Assembly (NCBI GenBank): GCA_017511185.1
Contig: JAFWLF010000116.1
Span: 1 to 30,943 of the forward strand
Source: RGIG5612 sp017511185
Lineage (GTDB): Bacteria; Bacillota; Clostridia; Lachnospirales; Lachnospiraceae
Length of the DNA: 30,943 nt
Direction: 5' to 3'
The translations under genes and the position numbers were made by a program. The notes under the pieces are model-generated. The model ran no database searches and was not told the DNA's origin. It saw only the letters and a list, made by a program, of their open reading frames with translations. Positions 1-6,451 of this stretch are shown here, one piece after another. How positions within the stretch are numbered: the stretch's first letter is position 1; each line of letters starts with the position of its first letter.

Positions 1-115
1 AATTAAGCGATTGATAAGTCATTCCTCCTTTTTATCGTCCTTTTCGGACGTTTCTTCCCGTTCCTTGTATCCCCAACAATCCTGTTTCGGTTTTGACCTA
101 ATATATCCGTAATAA
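1..115 (-). mobile_element. Probable left end of an IS200/IS605-like insertion sequence
   Basis: Read on the minus strand, the aminopeptidase P reading frame loses family resemblance near position 120. It is followed by a short hairpin (CGTCCGAAAAGGACG, 41-55), then AAAAGGAGG, and an ATG (20-22) whose frame reads MTYQSLN up to the window edge. A hairpin followed by a ribosome site and a transposase start is the usual layout of an IS200/IS605 left end, and a start like MTYQSLN would fit TnpA of that family. The spacing between GGAGG and this ATG is only one base, which argues against efficient initiation there. Too little of the putative transposase is inside the window to prove the family; this is inference from layout and from the broken host gene. 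Confidence 0.35.
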
Positions 116-728
116 GTGCAATATCATCCAATGAATTCAGGAAATAACCGTAAGAGCCATTAAGGACTCCCTTCGGGTCTTCCTCAATTGCTTTCTCCAG
201 TTCCGCACGGATACGTTTCAGTTTGTCTTCACTCTTTTCTCCGCAGACATCCAGCGGCACTTCCCAGATTTCCGAAAACTCCTGTGCCGGACGGTCTGTC
301 CAGATCTCTCCAACCAGGTCTCTGTTATAGATCACACCCGCTGCCTTGCGGCTGATCTTTCTGGCAAACGCAGCATTTACAACAGAGCCGTCAAAGCCCA
401 GCACCTTTCCTGCTGCCACATCTGTCACAAAAGCGGACGGTTCCGGTACATCCGGCTGTCCCCACTTCATCAGAATGATCTCACTGCCTTCCAGCTGATT
501 GGCTGCCTGAATATAATAGCGGCCGTCTGCAAACAGCCATGCCTGGTCTTTGGTTATGATCACATGGCCTGCCGATCCAGTAAATCCGGTCAGAAAACTG
601 ATGCAGCGGAAATGAGCTGCTACATATTCACTGTTATGACAGTCACTCATCGGAATGTAATAAACGTCGATTCCTGCGGATGCCATTAATTGTCTGATTT
701 GTTTGATTCTTTCGTTTACTTCGCTCAT
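3..728 (-). pseudogene. pepP: Xaa-Pro aminopeptidase (M24 family), N-terminal fragment
   Basis: Aminopeptidase P removes N-terminal residues that precede proline, using a dimetal site in a C-terminal pita-bread domain. Only the N-terminal creatinase-type domain is here: the first residues (NERIKQIRQLM, then a YIPMSDCHNSEY segment, FLTGFTGSAGH and FADGRYYIQAANQL) are typical of the roughly 600-residue M24B aminopeptidases. The match continues to NSLDDIA near residue 203. After that the expected continuation (LLNIRG-type) is replaced by a basic, unrelated tail and a stop at 3-5. The metal-binding catalytic domain is therefore missing and the product should be inactive. The ATG at 726-728 sits two bases after the tcdA stop and has AAGGGG upstream, so it is the last gene of the glpK-tcdA operon. 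Insertion of a mobile element is the likeliest cause; an assembly join is the alternative. Confidence 0.8.
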
Positions 729-730
729 GA

Positions 731-1420
731 TTATCCCCTTATCAGATCCATTATTACTTCGTTTGCCAGCAGGATCCCTGCTGCTGCCACCGTCGTTACC
801 AGCGAACCGATCTTCTCTGACTGTCCCTCCGGACGGCTGACCGGTTCGGTGGAAAAAACGACTTTTACATTTTCAATTCCTCTTACTTTCAATTCTTTCC
901 GCATGACCTTTGCCAGCGGGCAGACACTTGTCTGTGCAATATCACTGACATGAAAGGCCGTCGGATCTTTTTTATTGCCTGCCCCCATACAGCTGATGAC
1001 AGGAACATTTGCTTTTTTTGCCTGTTCGATGAGTGACAGCTTTGCCGTAACCGTATCGATCGCATCGATGACATAGTCATAAACGGTAAAATCAATCTCG
1101 TCTGCTTTTTCCGGAAGATAAAACATCTGGTGGGTGCTGATCTTCAGATCCGGACGGATCGATAATGCTCTTTCTTTGGCTACCTCTGTTTTCTCCATGC
1201 CCAACACATTTGTGGTGGAAAGCAGCTGTCGGTTCAGGTTGGAGGAATCGAAGACATCTCCGTCATACAGATCCAGTTCTCCAACACCGGCGCGCACCAA
1301 AGCTTCCAGGCAATAACCCCCAACGCCGCCCAGTCCAAACAAAGCGACATGCGATGCTTTCAGTTTTTCGATTGCTGCATCTCCCAGGACAAGTTTTGTC
1401 CTGGAATCAATCTCACTCAT
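731..1420 (-). CDS. tcdA: tRNA threonylcarbamoyladenosine dehydratase (E1/ThiF family)
   Basis: A 229-residue member of the ThiF/MoeB/E1-like superfamily. The nucleotide-binding loop GLGGVGG lies at residues 29-35, followed by the acidic/Arg region YDGDVFDSSNLNRQ, which binds and adenylates the substrate in this fold. The segment SVCPLAKVMRKELK near residue 165 is characteristic of TcdA (CsdL, YgdL), which uses ATP to cyclise t6A at position 37 of ANN-decoding tRNAs into ct6A. There is no C-terminal zinc or rhodanese domain, which argues against MoeB or ThiF proper. The ATG overlaps the glpK stop (ATGA), so translation is probably coupled. The next gene starts two bases after its stop. The link with glycerol kinase has no obvious metabolic sense. 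Confidence 0.88.
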   Translation of the reverse strand: MSEIDSRTKLVLGDAAIEKLKASHVALFGLGGVGGYCLEALVRAGVGELDLYDGDVFDSSNLNRQLLSTTNVLGMEKTEVAKERALSIRPDLKISTHQMFYLPEKADEIDFTVYDYVIDAIDTVTAKLSLIEQAKKANVPVISCMGAGNKKDPTAFHVSDIAQTSVCPLAKVMRKELKVRGIENVKVVFSTEPVSRPEGQSEKIGSLVTTVAAAGILLANEVIMDLIRG

Positions 1421-2910
1421 TCTTTATTCTTAGCCCAGAACTCAGCCGTCTTCACAGCCCGGTTCCAGCCTTTGATCCTTTCTTCTCTTTCCTTCTTCTC
1501 CATTACCGGTTTAAAGATGCGGTCTGTCTTTTGATTATTGATCAGCTCCTCTTCATTCTTCCAGTAACCAGTGGTCAGCCCTGCCAGGTAGGCAGCTCCC
1601 AATGCCGTAGTCTCCACCATCTTCGGCCGCTCGATCACAGTATCCACAATATCTGACTGGAACTGCATCAACAGATTGTTATGGCTGGCTCCGCCATCTA
1701 CTTTCAAAGAGTTTAAAGGACAGCCAGCATCTGCTTCCATTGCCCTGATCACATCGTGTGTCTGATATGCAATTGATTCCAGGCAGGCGCGGGATAGGTT
1801 GTTCTTATTAAATCCCCGGGTAATGCCAACCAGAGTGCCTCTTGCATCCTGATCCCAATATGGCGCACCAAGTCCGGTAAATGCAGGAACAAAATATGCT
1901 CCCAATGTATCTGCCACAGCCTCTGCACTCTTTTCGCTGGCGCTGGCTTTCCGTACGACTTCCATCTCATCACGCAGCCATTGGATCACGGCTCCGCCAA
2001 TAAAGATGCTTCCTTCCAGCACATAATCCACCTTTTCGCTCCTGCTTGCTGCAATGGTCGTCAGCAGTCCATTTTTAGAGCGTATAGCTTTTTCCCCGGT
2101 ATTCATCAGCAGGAAACAGCCAGTCCCATATGTGTTTTTGACATCTCCTTTATGAAATCCGCAAAGGCCAAACAGGGAGGACTGCTGGTCACCGGCCACA
2201 CCGGCGATCGGAATCTCTCCATTAACAATGAATGGATCTGCATATCCAAACAGGTATCCCGAAGGATGGACCTCCGGAAGCATGCTCTCCGGAATGCGAA
2301 AATATTCCAGGATCTCCTTATCCCAACGTAGCTTGCGGATATCAAAAAGCATCGTTCGTGATGCATTGGTATAGTCTGTCGCATGGATCGTACCGCCGCT
2401 CAACTTCCACATCAGCCAGGTATCGATCGTGCCAAAAAGAAGATCTCCGGCTTCTGCTGCAGCTCTGGCACCTTTTACGTTGTCCAGTATCCATTGGATC
2501 TTGGATGCGCTGAAATAAGCATCCGGGATCAGTCCGGTCCGCTGCCGGATCTTTTTCTGCATGTCGGCTGGAATGGCATCGATGATCGGTGCAGTCCTGC
2601 GGCACTGCCAGACAATGGCATTGTAAACAGGTTCTCCTGTCTTTTTATTCCAGACGACTGTCGTTTCTCTCTGGTTGGTAATGCCGATACCCGCTATATT
2701 TTCTGCTTTTGCTCCGATCTTTGCCATCGCCTCGATCGCTACAGAAGCCTGCGTGGACCAGATTTCCATCGGATCATGCTCCACCCAGCCAGGTTTAGGG
2801 TAGATCTGCGGGAATTCCCGTTGACTGACACTTTTGATCTCGCCTTTTTTATTAAACAGGATACAGCGGGAACTGGTCGTCCCCTGATCAAGAGCCATGA
2901 TATATTTCAT
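1417..2910 (-). CDS. glpK: Glycerol kinase
   Basis: Cytoplasmic FGGY-family kinase that converts glycerol plus ATP to sn-glycerol 3-phosphate. The 497-residue length is normal. The N-terminal phosphate loop is LDQGTTSSR (7-15); the glycerol-contacting NQRET lies at 79-83; the catalytic Asp is D241 in AGDQQ; the C-terminal ATP-site segment DGGASHNNLLMQ is present. In many low-GC Firmicutes a His in a YHFYG motif about 15 residues before AGDQQ is phosphorylated by HPr. Here the equivalent stretch reads ADPFIVNG, with no His, so this control may be absent. The start is set by GGAGGT (2919-2924) eight bases upstream. It is the first gene of an operon with tcdA and the pepP fragment. No glpF or glycerol-3-phosphate dehydrogenase gene is near. 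Confidence 0.97.
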   Translation of the reverse strand: MKYIMALDQGTTSSRCILFNKKGEIKSVSQREFPQIYPKPGWVEHDPMEIWSTQASVAIEAMAKIGAKAENIAGIGITNQRETTVVWNKKTGEPVYNAIVWQCRRTAPIIDAIPADMQKKIRQRTGLIPDAYFSASKIQWILDNVKGARAAAEAGDLLFGTIDTWLMWKLSGGTIHATDYTNASRTMLFDIRKLRWDKEILEYFRIPESMLPEVHPSGYLFGYADPFIVNGEIPIAGVAGDQQSSLFGLCGFHKGDVKNTYGTGCFLLMNTGEKAIRSKNGLLTTIAASRSEKVDYVLEGSIFIGGAVIQWLRDEMEVVRKASASEKSAEAVADTLGAYFVPAFTGLGAPYWDQDARGTLVGITRGFNKNNLSRACLESIAYQTHDVIRAMEADAGCPLNSLKVDGGASHNNLLMQFQSDIVDTVIERPKMVETTALGAAYLAGLTTGYWKNEEELINNQKTDRIFKPVMEKKEREERIKGWNRAVKTAEFWAKNKE

Positions 2911-2918
2911 CGTGATGT

Positions 2919-2946
2919 ACCTCCGAATACAGTATTGATTATTATA
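2919..2946 (-). promoter_or_regulatory. Promoter -10 element and ribosome binding site of glpK
   Basis: On the minus strand a perfect TATAAT lies at 2941-2946 and GGAGGT at 2919-2924, eight bases before the glpK ATG. No good -35 hexamer is seen 16-18 bases upstream, so an activator or a non-consensus -35 is possible. No obvious cre site was found. Confidence 0.5.
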
Positions 2947-2986
2947 GCATATTTTCCGGGAACGAAATATGAAATGTATATAAAAA

Positions 2987-3006
2987 GGAGACCGTTTCCG
3001 GTCTCC
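2987..3006 (-). terminator. Intrinsic terminator after the sufC-sufB operon
   Basis: GGAGACCG (2987-2994), loop TTTC, CGGTCTCC (2999-3006): an 8-bp perfect stem. On the minus strand it is followed directly by TTTTTATATA. It lies 22 bases beyond the sufB-type stop codon and separates that operon from glpK. Confidence 0.88.
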
Positions 3007-3028
3007 CGTTTCCTGATGATTTTTATTA

Positions 3029-3955
3029 TTATTTCAAAAATCCAGCGATGATCTCCTGCTCTGCCTCTTCTTCCGTCAGACCCAGCGTCATCAGTTTGAT
3101 CAGCTGCTCTCCAGCAATTCGTCCAATGGCTGCCTCGTGGATCAGAGCTGCATCCAGATCGTTTGCCACGATTTCCGGTGACGCAGAGATCTTTGCATTG
3201 TCCATAATAATGGCATCACATTCCGTATGGGATGCACATTTAGCATTTCCGGTAATATTTGCCGTGAAGGTCTGTGTGGAATCATCTTTTGCTACAGCAC
3301 GGCTGATCAGATCACAGCTGGAATCTACTCCATCCATAACGACGGTAAAGATAGCATCTGCATGCTGGTCTTTATGCGTCATCAGTTTATCGCGGACAAC
3401 CAGTTTGCTTCCTTCGCCGCGGATATAGGCTTTGGTATCGCGCACGGTATCATCAATTCCTTTGATCTGCGTGGTCTCCATCTCCATGTACCCGCCCTCT
3501 TCGATCTCTACGATCGTTGTCGGATTCATGATATTCTTTCCATCCGCATTTGGTTCATTCTCACCATAGTGCTTCTCAATATATTTCACGCGGGCATTTT
3601 TGCCCACATGGAATGTATGAATGCCGTCATGCTGGCTGGTCTGATCTCCACAGTTGTGGATGCCGCAGCCGGCAACGATAGTCACATCAGCATCATCCCC
3701 GATAAAGAAATCATTGTAAACGAGATCTTTCAGTCCACTCTCACTGATGATGACCGGAATATGAACACTCTCGTTCTTGGTACCCGGTTTGATAATGATA
3801 TCAATGCCCGGCTTGTCTTCTTTTGTAACGATATCAATATTGGCCGTCGTATTCCGTCCTCCCAGCTGTCCGTTCGCACGGATGTTGTAAGCGCCTTCCG
3901 GAACTTCATGAATATCTGCGACTGTTGCCAAAAGATCTTTTTGTATCTGATCCAT
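3029..3955 (-). CDS. sufB: SufB/SufD-type Fe-S cluster assembly scaffold (SmsB-like)
   Basis: A 308-residue SufB/SufD core-domain protein, much shorter than classical SufB (about 470-490) or SufD (about 420), and lacking their N-terminal region. The C-terminal family block (HEAAIGRI at 273-280, then EQLIKLMTLGLTEEEAE) is clear, with the paired His273-Glu274 that corresponds to the essential HE of SufB. Cys residues sit at 97 and 102 (AGCGIHNCG), 214, 240 and 246. By eye the position matching E. coli SufB Cys405 is an alanine, so cluster ligands must differ. It follows sufC by 19 bases and there is no sufS, sufU, sufA or second sufB/D gene. This two-gene form is the SUF-like minimal system (SMS) known in archaea and anaerobic bacteria, in which one scaffold protein replaces the SufBD pair. 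Cytoplasmic. Confidence 0.88.
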   Translation of the reverse strand: MDQIQKDLLATVADIHEVPEGAYNIRANGQLGGRNTTANIDIVTKEDKPGIDIIIKPGTKNESVHIPVIISESGLKDLVYNDFFIGDDADVTIVAGCGIHNCGDQTSQHDGIHTFHVGKNARVKYIEKHYGENEPNADGKNIMNPTTIVEIEEGGYMEMETTQIKGIDDTVRDTKAYIRGEGSKLVVRDKLMTHKDQHADAIFTVVMDGVDSSCDLISRAVAKDDSTQTFTANITGNAKCASHTECDAIIMDNAKISASPEIVANDLDAALIHEAAIGRIAGEQLIKLMTLGLTEEEAEQEIIAGFLK

Positions 3956-3974
3956 TATGCTCTCTTTCTGTCTT

Positions 3975-4694
3975 CTACTGATAATACCGGCAGCCTTCCA
4001 TTCCTTTTAAAAGCTCCGGCAGGATCTCATCTTTTTTGCTGAATGCAGCAACTTCTCCGTTATTGATCACTGCGATCTCATCTGCAATATCCAGGATGCG
4101 CTCCTGATGGCTGATGATCAGAATGTTGCGGTTGGCATCGCTGCGCATTTTTTCAAACACTTTGATCAGATTGGAAAAACTCCAGAGATCAATTCCTGCT
4201 TCCGGCTCATCCAGAATGCAGAGTTTTGTGTTTCTGGCGATCAGCTGTGCGATCTCGATCCGCTTTAATTCGCCGCCAGATAAACTGCCGTCTACATCAC
4301 GGTCAATATAATCACGCGCACAAAGACCGACCTCGCTCAAATAAGCGCAGGCCTGCGCGATCGTCGTTTCTTTTCCGGCAGCCAGTGTCATCAGATCTTT
4401 TACTTTGATACCTTTAAAACGCACCGGTGACTGGAATGCGAAACTGATTCCCAGTTTTGCACGATCTGTGATGGACATATCTGTGATATCCGTACCGTCA
4501 AAAATGATCTGGCCGGATGTCGGGCGGTAGATTCCCGCGATTAGTTTAGCCAACGTGGATTTGCCACCACCATTTGGTCCGGTGATGGCAATAAATTTGT
4601 TATCTTCTATCGTCAGTGAGATATTGTTAATGATCTCTTTTTCTGTATTGTTATCATCTGTGACGGAGAAGCAAAGGTTTTTCAGTTCTAACAT
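3975..4694 (-). CDS. sufC: Fe-S assembly ABC-type ATPase SufC
   Basis: A 239-residue soluble ABC ATPase with no membrane domain. Walker A is GPNGGGKST (39-47), Q-loop Gln88, signature LSGGE (138-142), Walker B LCILDEP (158-164), and H-loop His196 (ISHQ). The stretch FAFQSPVRFKGI after the Q-loop and DEPEAGIDLWS after Walker B are typical of SufC rather than of transporter ATPases. It works with the SufB-type protein downstream: ATP-driven dimerisation opens the scaffold for nascent Fe-S clusters. It starts 9 bases after the stop of the S66-like gene, and the three genes share one promoter. Confidence 0.93.
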   Translation of the reverse strand: MLELKNLCFSVTDDNNTEKEIINNISLTIEDNKFIAITGPNGGGKSTLAKLIAGIYRPTSGQIIFDGTDITDMSITDRAKLGISFAFQSPVRFKGIKVKDLMTLAAGKETTIAQACAYLSEVGLCARDYIDRDVDGSLSGGELKRIEIAQLIARNTKLCILDEPEAGIDLWSFSNLIKVFEKMRSDANRNILIISHQERILDIADEIAVINNGEVAAFSKKDEILPELLKGMEGCRYYQ

Positions 4695-4703
4695 GTTATT
4701 CTC

Positions 4704-5729
4704 CTAGAAGTAAATTACAAAGCCCTTGCCGTCTCTTGCTTCCACGCGGGCTGCTGCGCCGTTGATCATAACGAACTGCGGTCCTTTGTGGCCGATGTCA
4801 GCATCCATAATGATCGGAATATCCAGGTCACCAAGACGCTCTTCCAGTACTTCTGCATAAGATGGAAGCGTTCTTCCTTCGAACGTTTGTGTCTGATAAT
4901 ACATTGGTCTTCCAAACAGAATACCTCTTGCGCCCTCAAAGAATCCTAAGGATCTCATTTTCCAGAGGCCTTCCATCATCTGCTCAAAGCCAAGGTCGAA
5001 GCTCTCCAGATACCAGATGATACCATCTTTCTTATAACGGTCGATAAAGTCCATCGTTCCATCATATGGCGTACCGATCAGATTCAAGATGACATCCATG
5101 CATCCGCCTAAAAGACGTCCCTGGAACAGGGCATTCTTGCCGTCCAGCGTTCTCCAGCAGACCGGTTTATCTTTGGAGTAGCCTTCCAACCCGGTCACGC
5201 GCTCTTTGAAGCCGTCCTGATACATGTCAAAGCTTTCCTGAATTTTGACGCTGCCCGTCAGAACGCCGAGACTTCTTTTTACGCTCTCATCCCATGGCTC
5301 CATTCCGAAATCAGAAAAGTTGCATCCATAAGCCGTTGCAATATCTGCTTTCGTTGCAAGATAATACAGGATCGCAGTATTGTCTGAATAACCCTGGATC
5401 CACTTTGGATTTGCCTTGAATAGATCAAGGTCGATATATGGCAGCATTTCCATCTGGAAATCACCGCCGCTTGCGCTGATGATCGCCTTAACTTTTTCTT
5501 CTACAAGCAAAGCGTTAAACTCTAATGCTTTTTCTTCTCCGCTTCCGCTTCTGCCGAATTTATCTGCCGGCTGAAAAACGTTATTGGTAAAGGCTGCTCC
5601 AAAACCTGCCCTTGCGATCTGGTTAGCCGCATGGTTAAAACGATACTGATCTAACGGATCATCGATCGGATGGCTGAGTGCTGTAACACCGATCCAGTCT
5701 CCTTTTTGCAACAACTTAGGAAATATCAT
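4704..5729 (-). CDS. S66 family (LD-carboxypeptidase/MccF-like) protein, atypical active site
   Basis: The 341-residue sequence has the S66 layout: an N-terminal KGDWIGVTALSHP strand, GYSDNTAILY (113-122), GRLLGGCMDVI (204-214), the catalytic Glu in WYLESFD (Glu242), and a late His in DIGHKGP (His314). S66 enzymes include LdcA, which trims muropeptides at an L,D-bond, and MccF, which cleaves microcin C and related toxic acyl-adenylates. In those, the nucleophile is the Ser of a GGYGS-type motif. Here the motif reads SGGDFQMEML (87-96), placing Gln92 where Ser is expected. Either a neighbouring residue (Ser85, Ser87) does the job or the protein has another role. No signal peptide, so it is cytoplasmic. 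The ATG has AAAGGAAG eight bases upstream. It leads the sufC-sufB operon, though no functional link to Fe-S assembly is obvious. Confidence 0.82.
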   Translation of the reverse strand: MIFPKLLQKGDWIGVTALSHPIDDPLDQYRFNHAANQIARAGFGAAFTNNVFQPADKFGRSGSGEEKALEFNALLVEEKVKAIISASGGDFQMEMLPYIDLDLFKANPKWIQGYSDNTAILYYLATKADIATAYGCNFSDFGMEPWDESVKRSLGVLTGSVKIQESFDMYQDGFKERVTGLEGYSKDKPVCWRTLDGKNALFQGRLLGGCMDVILNLIGTPYDGTMDFIDRYKKDGIIWYLESFDLGFEQMMEGLWKMRSLGFFEGARGILFGRPMYYQTQTFEGRTLPSYAEVLEERLGDLDIPIIMDADIGHKGPQFVMINGAAARVEARDGKGFVIYF

Positions 5730-5770
5730 TGTTCTGGCTTCCTTTCATTTTTTGATAAAGATACAGAGTA

Positions 5771-5799
5771 ATTCTATCAGCATTGTTTAAAATAATCAA
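5771..5799 (-). promoter_or_regulatory. Promoter of the S66-like/sufC/sufB operon
   Basis: On the minus strand TTGATT (5794-5799), a 17-base spacer and TAGAAT (5771-5776) form a sigma-A type promoter about 40 bases before the start codon. It is back to back with the cupin promoter. Confidence 0.6.
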
Positions 5800-5841
5800 T
5801 GAAGATTTCGTATTGTATAACCTACCCTGAAAACGATTCTA

Positions 5842-5850
5842 TGTTATAAT
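5842..5850 (+). promoter_or_regulatory. Extended -10 promoter of the cupin gene
   Basis: TGTTATAAT (5842-5850) is a perfect extended -10 (TG, one base, TATAAT). No -35 hexamer stands at 17 bases, which extended -10 promoters do not require. It lies about 33 bases before the ATG. Confidence 0.65.
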
Positions 5851-5882
5851 GCAAATGATGATATTTGGAAAGGAGAAGATAT

Positions 5883-6383
5883 ATGGAAGACTTTGTAATG
5901 AATAAAGAGGGGAAATATGGCTACCTGTTTGTACAGGATCTTTCCGGTGCCCCGGAAGATAGAAAATCAGAAGAAGCACTGGCTAGATACCGTGCCTTCG
6001 GAGAGCGTCAGCTTTGGATCGATGGCAACTGTGTACCTGGTTCCTTCCAGATGAATACCTGCTTCTGGATGAAGCCAAATGCAGACATGATCCGCAACAG
6101 CCCGGGCAGCCAGGTCGGCGCACCGCATCATCATCCATATCCGGAGATTCTGGGATTTGTCGGAACAGACCCGGAGAATCCGCTGGAGCTTGGCGGCACG
6201 GTAGAATTCTGGATCGATGGAGAATGCCACCATCTTACCAAATCCACGATGGTGTACATCCCGCCAAATCTGCCTCACTGCCCGCTGATGACGATCGAGC
6301 AGGGTGACAAGCCGATCTTTCATTTTTCTGTCGTCCTGAATGACACCTACGGTTATGAGACGGAAAAAGGGGAAGAAAAATAA
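5883..6383 (+). CDS. Single-domain cupin protein of unknown function
   Basis: A 166-residue protein with one cupin barrel. Cupin motif 1 is GAPHHHPYPEIL (79-90) with likely metal ligands His82 or His83, His84 and Glu88; motif 2 is YIPPNLPHCP (125-134) with His132. The four-ligand His/His/Glu/His set suggests a bound divalent metal, but cupins cover dioxygenases, isomerases, epimerases and binding proteins, so no reaction can be assigned. No signal peptide is visible. The start is ATG 5883, seven bases after AAAGGAG; an in-frame TTG at 5865 lies upstream of this site and is unlikely. It is the only plus-strand gene between the left edge and asnS and is monocistronic, with its own promoter and terminator. 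Confidence 0.85.
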   Translation: MEDFVMNKEGKYGYLFVQDLSGAPEDRKSEEALARYRAFGERQLWIDGNCVPGSFQMNTCFWMKPNADMIRNSPGSQVGAPHHHPYPEILGFVGTDPENPLELGGTVEFWIDGECHHLTKSTMVYIPPNLPHCPLMTIEQGDKPIFHFSVVLNDTYGYETEKGEEK

Positions 6384-6400
6384 GATTTATTCGTTCAAAT

Positions 6401-6435
6401 AAAAAGGCTGTCGTGCTTTGCACGGCAGCCTTTTG
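6401..6435. terminator. Bidirectional terminator between the cupin gene and addA
   Basis: GGCTG-T-CGTGC (6406-6416), loop TTT, GCACG-G-CAGCC (6420-6430), flanked by A5 on the left and TTTT on the right. The two genes converge here and both can use it. Confidence 0.88.
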
Positions 6436-6451
6436 TTATTATAATCTTTCT

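Noticed and set aside
2383..4042. Plus-strand open frames of 222 and 271 codons opposite glpK and the sufB-type gene
   Set aside because: Both are shadows of genes with intact motifs, with no promoters or ribosome sites.
5865..5882. TTG start for the cupin gene
   Set aside because: It lies upstream of the AAAGGAG site, which is well placed for the ATG at 5883.
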